Source: Thermotogae bacterium (GTDB taxonomy: Bacteria; Thermotogota; Thermotogae; UBA12178). Taken from it: a DNA stretch of 14,744 nt. Under the pieces are notes generated by a model, which saw only the letters and a program-made list of their open reading frames with translations, searched no databases and was not told where the DNA came from. The translations under genes and the position numbers were made by a program. The stretch covers positions 1 through 14,744 of the forward strand of contig QNAP01000016.1 of assembly GCA_003641795.1 (NCBI GenBank), in the 5' to 3' direction. Positions 1-6,504 of the stretch are shown piece after piece (position 1 is the first letter of the stretch; each line of letters begins with the position of its first letter).

Positions 1-191
1 ACATGGATGTAGCTCGGTGCCCGTTTGTACGAGTGCTCGCTTCGGCGCTACGCAAGACAAGCATTCTGCAATGTGAAAACCTCTGTCTCTTCACATGAAT
101 CGCTTAATAGGATCCCACACGGTCACACAGCCTCACAAGCGCCGGGTGAGCGTCCATTCCATGTTATGGGGAAGCTCTGAACTTCCTATAA
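1..191. other. Unassigned edge region, no gene recognised
   Basis: This stretch lies downstream of the minus-strand envelope gene and runs to the window edge. I find no tRNA arm, no rRNA or SRP signature and no convincing full gene. Short frames open to the left edge exist on both strands (plus strand from position 3 to the stop at 94-96; minus strand from the ATG at 64 to the edge), but none has a good ribosome site. Two small inverted repeats are visible: ATGTGAA 71-77 with TTCACAT 90-96, and GGAAG 170-174 with CTTCC 182-186. Composition is more GC-rich in the first 60 bases than in the genes beside it. It could be the end of a neighbouring element, a dispersed intergenic repeat or an unrecognised RNA; none is proven. 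Confidence 0.3.
170..186 (-). terminator. Weak hairpin after envelope protein gene
   Basis: A 5-bp stem (GGAAG/CTTCC) with a 7-nt loop sits 6 bases beyond the stop codon at 192-194. A second small inverted repeat, CCAT-GTT-ATGG at 159-169, follows. There is no T-run after the stem on the minus strand, so a rho-independent terminator is possible but not convincing. Confidence 0.2.
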
Positions 192-1538
192 TCAAAAAGC
201 CCATCCTATGGAAAGCCCGACCGTCATACCCCCAGGTATCTTTCCAGAAGTCTTTTCTGGGAGGAGTGCTTCCACGTCCTGACTCAGATCGATCCAGCCC
301 GACGGGAAGGAAAGCTGATATCCCACAGCAGGTGAGAGTACGAGCCCTCCTATACGTACTCTAAACCCAGCGTGCATCTCAACAAATGGTATCAAAAAAG
401 CTGCGCTCACCATATCCTCAACGTAGTTGATGGTATCTACTCCCACAGATCCGCCGAAGAGGAAACCCGCATACCTGCCTCTGATCGCCGTGTACCTATC
501 GAATCCCACAGATCCTCCCATCGCGAGAAAACTCTTATCTGCATAAAACCATCTACCTTCCACAACACCCAATCTCATGCTCGCGTTGATGCCCGTGCCG
601 AAATAATCCGTGGCGTGGAACGCGAGTTTTACAAGCCAGTACTCAGTGGCATAAAACTCTGCGTCTGCACCGTAATTACCCAATTCGCTACCCTGATTGT
701 GAAGAATCCCGAATGAAAATATACCCCAGCCACCCGTTTCTCTGGGAAGTTCCTTCACCATCACGTTGCCTGTCAGGTCGAATTTTGGCCATTCGAGAAC
801 CTTGAGGATAGCCGTGTGATCTGAAACTCTTTCCACGACAGCTATACCGTCTGTATTTTCATAAGTATCGCCTGCGATCTCTGTGAGTTTGAGAAAGGTG
901 AAGTAAGCTCCCACAACAACACCGTCGAGCCTTCCCTTGTTTATCACCACCGTGTTGTCTTGACGAGCTACCACCAACGCTCTGACCGTCACCAACGTGT
1001 GAAGCTCCGAGTAAAGGTTGTAGGCAACCGAATTCACCGCGTACTTTTCCGCCCTATCACGGGCTTCAGCAAAGCTTGTATAAGGTCCCGTGCTAGCATA
1101 ACCGTTGGATTCGAAGACCTTGGAGATCACGAGCTCTGATGTGTCAACCCGTACCACCTTGAGATCCACTTTCAAATAAAAGGTGAGATCTGAGTAACCG
1201 TCATCCCTGGATTTCACCATTAACTTTTGATCCAGTGGATACAACAACACCAAATATTGTGCACCAAGCATCTTGAACTCCTGCTGCGTTTCGGCAGATA
1301 AGAATCCTGCCATGCCAAGCTTTGCCTCGTCAAAGACGAGCTTTTCCCTTACAACAACTCTTATCTTTCCCTTAGAAACAGCTGTTTCCGCTACTGAGGC
1401 CACGATCTCTTTGGCAATCCTGCCCGGATCCACAGCATGGATCAAGATTACTGGTCGCGTGTCTTCTTTTTGAGCGTAAAGTGGGGCGGAAAACAAGAAC
1501 GCCAAGATCACGATCAGAATCTTGGAACTCCTAAACAC
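192..1538 (-). CDS. Secreted CsgG-like/FlgT-like outer-membrane beta-barrel protein
   Basis: Predicted envelope protein of 448 residues. Residues 1-22 form a signal peptide (basic VFRSSK, hydrophobic core, PLYA before Q23). Residues about 28-180 look like a CsgG/LpoB-type alpha/beta domain (VILIHAVDPG, then LGAQYLVLLYPL, a long helix rich in Ala and Arg). Residues about 185-262 have the NKGRLDGVVVGAYF pattern seen in FlgT C-terminal-type beta domains. The rest is Gly/aromatic-rich with alternating hydrophobic residues and ends in GLSIGWAF, a beta-barrel signature with a C-terminal Phe. I read it as a protein of the outer sheath; what it binds or exports is unknown. The start is GTG at 1538, because AGGGGGTG lies 6 nt before it; GTG 1547, overlapping the upstream stop as GTGA, is the alternative. 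Family calls are by pattern only. Confidence 0.75.
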   Translation of the reverse strand: MFRSSKILIVILAFLFSAPLYAQKEDTRPVILIHAVDPGRIAKEIVASVAETAVSKGKIRVVVREKLVFDEAKLGMAGFLSAETQQEFKMLGAQYLVLLYPLDQKLMVKSRDDGYSDLTFYLKVDLKVVRVDTSELVISKVFESNGYASTGPYTSFAEARDRAEKYAVNSVAYNLYSELHTLVTVRALVVARQDNTVVINKGRLDGVVVGAYFTFLKLTEIAGDTYENTDGIAVVERVSDHTAILKVLEWPKFDLTGNVMVKELPRETGGWGIFSFGILHNQGSELGNYGADAEFYATEYWLVKLAFHATDYFGTGINASMRLGVVEGRWFYADKSFLAMGGSVGFDRYTAIRGRYAGFLFGGSVGVDTINYVEDMVSAAFLIPFVEMHAGFRVRIGGLVLSPAVGYQLSFPSGWIDLSQDVEALLPEKTSGKIPGGMTVGLSIGWAF

Positions 1539-1543
1539 TTTCT

Positions 1544-2332
1544 TCACCCCCTTAGAGTCTCTTGAAACCAATCGGCTATTAAATCGGCTACACGCTCTCG
1601 TTCGACATCGTCAACTACCACGTGACCACTCTCTTCGAGCACGACCACGCGCTTTTCGGCTGAATTTATCCTACCATAGGCTTTCGCAACCGACTCCAAG
1701 GGCACTGTTCTATCCTTTTTGGACGCTATGACAAGAGTTGGGGTCCTCACCTTTTCCAAACTCTTCCACGCCATCCTTCTCACGCGCCAAAGCTGGTAAA
1801 TGGCGGGTATCCAATGCTTAGACCAATATTCGCGTGAGAGGGTCTGAAGATCTGGATCGTCGAATTGTGGAATATCTTCTGGCTTTCTCTCTACATGGTG
1901 GACAAAAAATCTGAGTAGCGGCACCAGATTGAACCAGTGGTTGGTGACACCGAAAGCCGGTGCTGCCAGAACGAGAGAATCCACTCCGACCGCCGAAGCA
2001 ACGATGGTGGCCAAAAGCCCTCCCATGGAAAATCCCACGATACCCATCTTCTTCCACACACTTCTGGTATCGAGCGCCGTATCCAAGGCTCGCCTGATCC
2101 AATCTTCAGCCCGCGTTTTCAAGAAATCTTTCGACGTTGTGCCATGTCCGGGAAGTCTCGGAATTTCCACGTTATAGCCCGCTCTGTGAAGACGAGGTGC
2201 GAGAAAATGGTAGTCGTGAGGAGACCCGGTGAATCCATGGATCAGAAGGATTCCGAAGTCAGAGTTAGAACGCAAAGAGATGGGTAGTGCCAACGGAACC
2301 ACTTTGACGTCATAAATCTCGGATATGGACAG
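1544..2332 (-). CDS. Alpha/beta-hydrolase, carboxylesterase or monoacylglycerol-lipase type
   Basis: Cytoplasmic serine hydrolase of about 262 residues, near the size of the Est30-type carboxylesterases. The oxyanion-hole strand LLIHGFTGSPHDY starts near residue 29, the nucleophile elbow is GFSMGG with Ser102, the acid is Asp207 in SKKDRTVP, and the base is His237 in EESGHVV. The region between about 130 and 180, rich in aromatic and basic residues, should form the cap over the active site. These motifs support hydrolysis of carboxylic esters or lipid esters; the substrate cannot be told. The first conventional start is GTG 2302, but it has no SD. A GGGAGGTG site stands 6 nt before an in-frame CTG at 2332, directly after an in-frame stop, so I start the gene there. 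It is followed, with overlap, by the envelope protein gene. Confidence 0.88.
   Translation of the reverse strand: MSISEIYDVKVVPLALPISLRSNSDFGILLIHGFTGSPHDYHFLAPRLHRAGYNVEIPRLPGHGTTSKDFLKTRAEDWIRRALDTALDTRSVWKKMGIVGFSMGGLLATIVASAVGVDSLVLAAPAFGVTNHWFNLVPLLRFFVHHVERKPEDIPQFDDPDLQTLSREYWSKHWIPAIYQLWRVRRMAWKSLEKVRTPTLVIASKKDRTVPLESVAKAYGRINSAEKRVVVLEESGHVVVDDVERERVADLIADWFQETLRG
1545..1552 (-). promoter_or_regulatory. Shine-Dalgarno site deciding the 1538 start
   Basis: AGGGGGTG on the minus strand, 6 nt before GTG 1538. It overlaps the stop codon TGA (1546-1544) of the upstream hydrolase, so the two genes are probably translationally coupled. The same bases contain the earlier GTG 1547, which has no properly spaced SD. 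Confidence 0.6.
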
Positions 2333-2338
2333 TTAGAA

Positions 2339-2346
2339 CACCTCCC
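2339..2346 (-). promoter_or_regulatory. Strong Shine-Dalgarno before a CTG start
   Basis: GGGAGGTG on the minus strand ends 6 nt before CTG 2332-2330. The intervening bases carry an in-frame TAA (2335-2333), so translation of the hydrolase cannot begin earlier. The nearest ATG/GTG/TTG in frame is GTG 2302, 30 nt further on, without an SD. Confidence 0.65.
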
Positions 2347-2364
2347 AAGCGATTATCTCTGAAT

Positions 2365-2394
2365 ATTCTACAATTTCCACGTTTTGGATGTTAT
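2365..2394 (-). promoter_or_regulatory. Candidate promoter for hydrolase/envelope operon
   Basis: On the minus strand, ATAACA (2394-2389, 4 of 6 to TTGACA) is followed after 18 nt by TAGAAT (2370-2365, 5 of 6 to TATAAT). Transcription would start near 2358, leaving a leader of about 26 nt that holds the SD. The -35 lies on top of the plus-strand extended -10. The call rests on consensus matching alone. Confidence 0.35.
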
Positions 2395-2397
2395 AAT
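2389..2397 (+). promoter_or_regulatory. Extended -10 promoter for yicC operon
   Basis: TGTTATAAT is a perfect extended -10 (TGn plus TATAAT). There is no good TTGACA at 16-18 nt upstream, which extended -10 promoters tolerate. Counting 7 nt from the last T puts +1 at A2404, the first base of the yicC ATG. A palindrome, GAATATTC at 2361-2368, lies about 20 nt upstream and could be an operator. Confidence 0.6.
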
Positions 2398-2403
2398 TTT
2401 TAC

Positions 2404-3282
2404 ATGCTGAGCATGACGGGATACACCAAGCTGAAGAAGGTCCGAGATTCGTTGGGTGTAGAAGTAGAGCTGAGGTCCCTCAACTCCAAGGGGTTGAACC
2501 TTTCCGTTTCCGTTCAACCCGAACTTCACCGGTTGGCATTCGAAGTCCACAGATTTCTCTCCCGAAGATTGCTGCGTGGAAGTGTGAACTGCAAGGTTCG
2601 TCTGATCTTTTTGGGTCCATCCTCTTTGGTGAAACCCGACATGAGCTTTGCTGGGGCAGTGATAAGCGGACTGAGAAATGTGAGCGAAGAATTTGGAATA
2701 CCGGACACGACTACCACGGATACACTGAGCAGGTTCAAAGAGATCTTCGTTGTCGAGATTGAAGAAGAAGAGTGGAACGCACTTTGGTATACAGTAGAGG
2801 AAGTGCTGAAAGAAGCTGTGGAGATGCTGAATGAAGAGAGAGGAAAAGAAGGAGAGCGTCTGAGAATTCACATACTGAGCTTACTAAGCGAACTGGAAGG
2901 GCTCGTCGAAAATATTGACAACCTCGCTCAGAAGCAGAGAGAAGAAGTAAAGGGACGACTCGAAAAAAGCGTGAAAGAGCTTTTACGAGACTCGAAAGTG
3001 CAACCAGACGAAGGTATTCTCGAAACGGAGATCGCGACCGCCGCTTCCAAATGTGACATAGAAGAGGAAATAGTGAGGCTTCGCTTTCACATCGAGCGAG
3101 CGCGGGAGCTTGCAACTTTAGAAGAACCTGTAGGAACCAGGTTGGATTTTCTCTGCCAAGAGATGCTACGTGAACTGAACACCATCGCTTCCAAAACCGT
3201 GCTCAACGACATCTCACACACCGTTGTCGAATCCAAATGGACGGTTTCACAATTGAGAGAGCAAGTTCAAAACGTTCTGTAG
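2404..3282 (+). CDS. yicC: YicC/YloC family endoribonuclease
   Basis: 292 residues, the normal length of the YicC/YloC family, whose members are described as endoribonucleases. The N-terminal domain starts with the hallmark MLSMTGY and VEVELRSLNSKGLNL; the C-terminal DUF1732 part has EEEIVRLRFHIERA, GTRLDFLCQEMLRELNTIASK and ends in VSQLREQVQNVL. A charged helical middle (about 115-215) links them. The acidic and histidine residues of the C-terminal domain are the expected metal and RNA sites. No SD precedes the ATG; the promoter -10 ends 6 nt before it, so the message should be leaderless. It heads the operon yicC-remA-gmk, an order also found in Firmicutes (yloC-remA-gmk). Its physiological RNA targets here are unknown. 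Confidence 0.93.
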   Translation: MLSMTGYTKLKKVRDSLGVEVELRSLNSKGLNLSVSVQPELHRLAFEVHRFLSRRLLRGSVNCKVRLIFLGPSSLVKPDMSFAGAVISGLRNVSEEFGIPDTTTTDTLSRFKEIFVVEIEEEEWNALWYTVEEVLKEAVEMLNEERGKEGERLRIHILSLLSELEGLVENIDNLAQKQREEVKGRLEKSVKELLRDSKVQPDEGILETEIATAASKCDIEEEIVRLRFHIERARELATLEEPVGTRLDFLCQEMLRELNTIASKTVLNDISHTVVESKWTVSQLREQVQNVL

Positions 3283-3306
3283 TCTTCAAAAAAAGGGGGA
3301 GAGAGC

Positions 3307-3597
3307 GTGTATGGCTTGATCAACATAGGGTTTGGGAACGTGGTGGTGGGAGATCGCGTGATCGCCATTGTGAACCCTGAATCTTCGCCTTTGAAGAGAC
3401 TCAAAGAGCAAGCAAAGGATGAGGGGAAACTCATAGACGCAACCTACGGCAGGAAGACCCGTTCCATACTGATCACTGACAGCAATCACATTATCCTCAG
3501 CGCCATTCAGCCGGAGACCATCGCCATGAGATTCGTCCAAGCACTCATCGACATCGAAAGTTCGCTACAGCGCGCAAGGACGGGGGGTCAACAGTGA
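3307..3597 (+). CDS. remA: RemA-like regulatory protein (DUF370)
   Basis: A 96-residue protein of the DUF370/RemA family. Visible family features are LINIGFGNVVVGDRVIAIV at the start, SSPLKRLKEQAKDEGKLIDA, the basic loop TYGRKTRSILITDSNHIILS and the closing QPETIAMRF. In Bacillus subtilis, RemA is a ring-forming DNA-binding activator of matrix and osmoprotection genes; in this lineage its targets are not known, so DNA binding is inferred. The start is GTG 3307, preceded 5 nt by GGGGGAG (3295-3301); the ATG at 3311 is out of frame. It begins 24 nt after yicC and its stop overlaps the gmk start (GTGA). The C-terminal 15 residues, IDIESSLQRARTGGQ, extend beyond the conserved core. Confidence 0.88.
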   Translation: MYGLINIGFGNVVVGDRVIAIVNPESSPLKRLKEQAKDEGKLIDATYGRKTRSILITDSNHIILSAIQPETIAMRFVQALIDIESSLQRARTGGQQ

Positions 3598-4193
3598 AGG
3601 GGATCTTGTACGTAGTCACGGGACCCTCGGGTGTGGGAAAGAGCACGATCATCCGGGAAGTTTTGAAGAGGTTCGACAACCTCGTGTTTTCCGTTTCCTA
3701 CACCACCAGACCTAAGAGACCGGGGGAAGAGAACGGGACGGATTACTTCTTCGTGGATCAACGCACCTTCATGAAGCTGAAGGATCGGGGTGAGTTCCTG
3801 GAATGGGCACAGGTCCACGGTTACTACTACGGCACCTCGAAGTCACAGGTTGAAGGAGCATTAAGACAGGGAAATCACGTACTGCTGGACGTGGACGTGC
3901 AAGGTGCCATTAAGATCATGGAGCTTTATCCCGATGCGGTTTTTATCTTCATCGCACCACCTACATTCAGTGATCTCAAAAATCGTCTGATGTTGAGACA
4001 AACCGAGTCAGAAAAATCGCTTCAAAGGAGACTCGAAGACGCCAGGTGGGAGCTTTCACAAGCGTACAAGTTCGAATACTTGATAGTCAACAGAGAGCTC
4101 ACCTCCTCTATCAAGGGGCTCGAATCCATAGTGGTAGCCGAGCAGCTCAAGATAAGCCGCATGCGGGAATTTCTTGGCCAGATAACGCCATGA
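3594..4193 (+). CDS. gmk: Guanylate kinase
   Basis: Phosphorylates GMP to GDP with ATP, in the cytoplasm. At 199 residues it matches the bacterial enzyme. The P-loop GPSGVGKST is at residues 10-18, the GMP-binding stretch SYTTRPKRPGEENGTDYFF is at 35-53, and the lid and core follow with LLDVDVQGA and IFIAPPTFSDLKNRL, then the arginine-rich RRLEDARWE. The GTG start overlaps the remA stop by 4 bases and is preceded by a GGGGGG run at 3582-3587, 6 nt upstream. Many bacteria have rpoZ after gmk; here a GH57 gene follows after 15 nt. The call is secure. Confidence 0.97.
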   Translation: MKGILYVVTGPSGVGKSTIIREVLKRFDNLVFSVSYTTRPKRPGEENGTDYFFVDQRTFMKLKDRGEFLEWAQVHGYYYGTSKSQVEGALRQGNHVLLDVDVQGAIKIMELYPDAVFIFIAPPTFSDLKNRLMLRQTESEKSLQRRLEDARWELSQAYKFEYLIVNRELTSSIKGLESIVVAEQLKISRMREFLGQITP

Positions 4194-4200
4194 GAGGTGA
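4193..4200 (+). promoter_or_regulatory. Shine-Dalgarno of GH57 gene, overlapping gmk stop
   Basis: AGAGGTGA begins on the last base of the gmk stop codon and lies 8 nt before GTG 4209. It favours GTG 4209 over the in-frame GTG at 4197, which is itself inside the SD. Confidence 0.5.
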
Positions 4201-4208
4201 AAAAAACG

Positions 4209-6299
4209 GTGAAGAAAATAAACTTTCTCTTCGGTATACACAACCATCAACCGGTCGGCAATTTCGAGCACATTTTGGAAGAAGCGTATCAAAGGGCCTA
4301 TAGGCCCTTTTTCGACGTTTTCGAAAATCACAGGGTGAAGATGACAGTCCACTTCAGTGGTTGGCTCTTGGAATGGCTTGCGAGGAATCACCCCGAGTAT
4401 ATCGAGAAGCTGCGAAGTTTTGTACACGAGAGACGATTGGAGATAGCGACAGGTGGATACTACGAGCCCATCATTCCGGTCATTCCCGAAAAGGACCGGA
4501 TTGAACAGATCGTGAGGTTGTCCCGTTTAATAGAAGAGCTCTTCGATACAGAACCCACAGGTATGTGGCTTGCAGAAAGGGTATGGGAACCATCTGTCAC
4601 CAAGTCTCTGGCCGAAGCCGGTGTTAAATATGCCGTCGTGGATGATAACCATTTCCGCTGGGCTGGTCTTTTCGACGATGAACTGAACGGCTACTATGTC
4701 ACTGAAGAAGACGGACGCACACTGAACGTTTTCCCCATCAGCAAGCGTCTCAGATACCTCATACCTTTCGAGCCGCCCGAGGCGACTTTGAATCACTTGC
4801 TCCTTCATGCCAGTGTAGAGGGTGGAAACGCACAGGTCATGTTCGACGACGGCGAAAAGTTCGGAGTGTGGCCCCAAACCTATTCTCACGTGTACGAAAA
4901 AGGATGGTTGGAAGACTTCTTCCAAGCCATCGAAAACACCGAGTGGGTCAAAACCCTGACCTTTAAAGAGTATCTGGAAAAGTATCCGCCCAAGGGCAGG
5001 GTTTACCTGCCCATATCGTCGTACCTCGAAATGACGGAATGGGCGCTCCCCTCCAAAGCCAGAAAGGAATTTGAAGAACTCCTCGAAGAACTCAACAAAA
5101 GTGGGGAGTTTGAAAGACTGTCCATGTTCCTGAAAGGCGGAATGTGGAGATCCTTCTTAGCCAAGTACACCGAAAGCAACAACATGCACAAGAAGATGCT
5201 AAGAGTAAGTCGCCTTCTGTCGCGGGTTGAAGACCCACCGGAAGAAGCGAAAAAACGATACCTGATGGCCCAAGCCAACGACGCTTATTGGCACGGCGTC
5301 TTTGGAGGATTGTATCTACCACATCTTAGAGATGCCGTGTACACAAACTTGGTCAAAGCAGAATCGCTGCTAAATCTCTCCCCTTCGGTGGAGGTGGAGG
5401 ATCTGGATTGTGATGGGTTCGAGGAAGTTCTGATCTCCTCGAAAAAGTTCAACCTTTACTTCGACCCCCATTATGGAGGGCGCCTCTTCGAATTGGATGT
5501 GAAGAAACCATCCATGAATCTACTCAACAACCTAACCCGAAGGTATGAGCCTTACCATGACAAGCTCCAAGAAGCGCTGACGGAAGAGGAGCTCCGTGCC
5601 GCTGGAAAAGCCAAAACGATCCACGATGTCGTTTTAACGAGAGAAAAAGGCTTGGAAAACTTGATAGCCTACGATTGGTACGAGCGCTATGCGCTTATAG
5701 ACCACTTTTTCGGTGAATGGACCACCTTGGAGGGTTTTTCAAAATGCCGGTACCCCGAGCAAGGTGATTTCGTGAACCAACCATACCAATATTCGGTAGA
5801 TGCAAAAAGGCTTTTGGTGAAGCTTTGGCGCGCCGGACATGTCTGGGTTGGATCCGAATGGATACCCATAAGCGTTGAAAAAGAGATATTCCCTGAAAAC
5901 GAGAGAATAAGGGTAATCTATACCATCACGAATCTTTGGAACAAACCGATAGACGTGTGGTTTGGCATCGAAAACAACGTGAATCTTCTCGCTCCCGAAA
6001 GTCAAGGTAGGTATTACATCGCCGACGGGCGAAACCTTGGCTCACTCAAGAATTTTGGAAGTATTACAGGAAAACAATTTGGAGTCGTGGACGAGTATAG
6101 GAAAGTGTGCTTCATCTTCGAAAGTGAACGAGAAATGGAACATTGGTACTTTCCCATTTACACCGTTTCATATTCGGAAGGTGGATTTGAAAAGGTCTAT
6201 CAAGGATCGAGCTTAACCTCTCATCTAAGGCTCCATCTATCGCCGAAGAAGCCAGTGGAAATTTCCTTCAAGATCGCGCTGGAATTCGTGTGGTGCTGA
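4209..6299 (+). CDS. GH57 4-alpha-glucanotransferase / alpha-amylase family
   Basis: A 696-residue glycoside hydrolase family 57 protein that closely resembles the Thermococcus litoralis 4-alpha-glucanotransferase from end to end. With the start at GTG 4209 the family motifs fall at HNHQP 11-15, LEIATGGYYEP 77-87, WLAERVWEP 120-128 with the nucleophile Glu123, DDGEKFGVW 213-221 with the acid/base Asp214, and NDAYWHGVFGG 357-367. Glu123 and Asp214 carry the same numbers as in the T. litoralis enzyme, which supports this start. The C-terminal part from about 390 is the beta-sandwich domain (YFDPHYGGRLFEL, GDFVNQPYQY, WKPID-type strands). No signal peptide, so it probably acts on intracellular maltodextrin or storage glucan by disproportionation; an alpha-amylase activity is the alternative. 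It is the last gene of the yicC-remA-gmk operon. Confidence 0.93.
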   Translation: MKKINFLFGIHNHQPVGNFEHILEEAYQRAYRPFFDVFENHRVKMTVHFSGWLLEWLARNHPEYIEKLRSFVHERRLEIATGGYYEPIIPVIPEKDRIEQIVRLSRLIEELFDTEPTGMWLAERVWEPSVTKSLAEAGVKYAVVDDNHFRWAGLFDDELNGYYVTEEDGRTLNVFPISKRLRYLIPFEPPEATLNHLLLHASVEGGNAQVMFDDGEKFGVWPQTYSHVYEKGWLEDFFQAIENTEWVKTLTFKEYLEKYPPKGRVYLPISSYLEMTEWALPSKARKEFEELLEELNKSGEFERLSMFLKGGMWRSFLAKYTESNNMHKKMLRVSRLLSRVEDPPEEAKKRYLMAQANDAYWHGVFGGLYLPHLRDAVYTNLVKAESLLNLSPSVEVEDLDCDGFEEVLISSKKFNLYFDPHYGGRLFELDVKKPSMNLLNNLTRRYEPYHDKLQEALTEEELRAAGKAKTIHDVVLTREKGLENLIAYDWYERYALIDHFFGEWTTLEGFSKCRYPEQGDFVNQPYQYSVDAKRLLVKLWRAGHVWVGSEWIPISVEKEIFPENERIRVIYTITNLWNKPIDVWFGIENNVNLLAPESQGRYYIADGRNLGSLKNFGSITGKQFGVVDEYRKVCFIFESEREMEHWYFPIYTVSYSEGGFEKVYQGSSLTSHLRLHLSPKKPVEISFKIALEFVWC

Positions 6300-6329
6300 G
6301 AAGGCTCGGAAAAAGGAGGAACAGCCTGG

Positions 6330-6371
6330 ATGATATGGTCTAACCGCTATCAAGATCTTTTTTGCGGTTGA
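6330..6371 (+). CDS. Leader-like 13-codon ORF
   Basis: An AAAGGAGGA site (6312-6320) is followed after 9 nt by ATG and the peptide MIWSNRYQDLFCG. The SD core AGGAGG 6314-6319 is complementary to CCTCCT 6374-6379 just after the stop, and inside this pair lies AACCGC 6342-6347 with GCGGTT 6364-6369. Such nesting resembles a translated leader whose ribosome site can be hidden. No plus-strand gene follows it, because ppdK converges from the other side, so it may also be a chance ORF or a relic. Nothing shows that it is translated. Confidence 0.3.
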   Translation: MIWSNRYQDLFCG

Positions 6372-6383
6372 TCCCTCCTGTAA

Positions 6384-6461
6384 GATTTTAGAATTCTGCA
6401 AGCGCTCTATGAAGACTTCTTCAAAGTTGGGTTAGAAGGTTCAATACCAAAGGGACTATAA
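6384..6461 (+). pseudogene. Possible short coding relic
   Basis: Between a TAA at 6381-6383 and a TAA at 6459-6461 one frame reads 25 codons (core RILQALYEDFFKVGLEGSIP) with protein-like amphipathic composition. It has no start codon or SD. It may be a fragment of a decayed gene; a fortuitous frame is equally possible at this length. Confidence 0.15.
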
Positions 6462-6504
6462 CATCACCTGACTTCTGCATTCCGCAAAAGCCAGGTGATG
6501 TTAT
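6458..6504. terminator. 47-nt near-perfect hairpin between convergent genes
   Basis: ATAACATCACCTG at 6458-6470 pairs perfectly with 6492-6504, and the stem continues inward through CTT 6472-6474 with AAG 6488-6490 and TGC 6476-6478 with GCA 6484-6486, interrupted by two 1x1 mismatches, to a 5-nt loop. That is 19 pairs out of 21. Position between the ends of the GH57 and ppdK genes suggests a bidirectional transcription end or a 3'-end stabiliser. Neither strand has a clear T-run after the stem, so it is not a textbook terminator. TTCCGCAAA 6480-6488 can pair instead with TTTGCGGAA 6522-6530. Confidence 0.5.

Noticed and set aside
95..364. Plus-strand frame across the 3' end of the envelope protein gene
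   Set aside because: No ribosome site, and most of it is antisense to the barrel-coding part.
372..716. Plus-strand frame of 114 codons within the envelope protein gene
   Set aside because: It is opposite the well-supported secreted protein and shows no domain or start signal.
2368..2871. Minus-strand frame of 167 codons opposite yicC
   Set aside because: It runs through the divergent promoter and is antisense to conserved yicC codons.
6342..6369. AACCGC/GCGGTT as terminator of the GH57 operon
   Set aside because: Only 6 pairs with a 16-nt loop; the T-run lies inside the loop instead of after the stem.
6431..6462. GTT...AAC stretch and a GTTGAAAC at 6513-6520 resembling CRISPR repeat ends
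   Set aside because: Each occurs once; there is no repeated unit with spacers.
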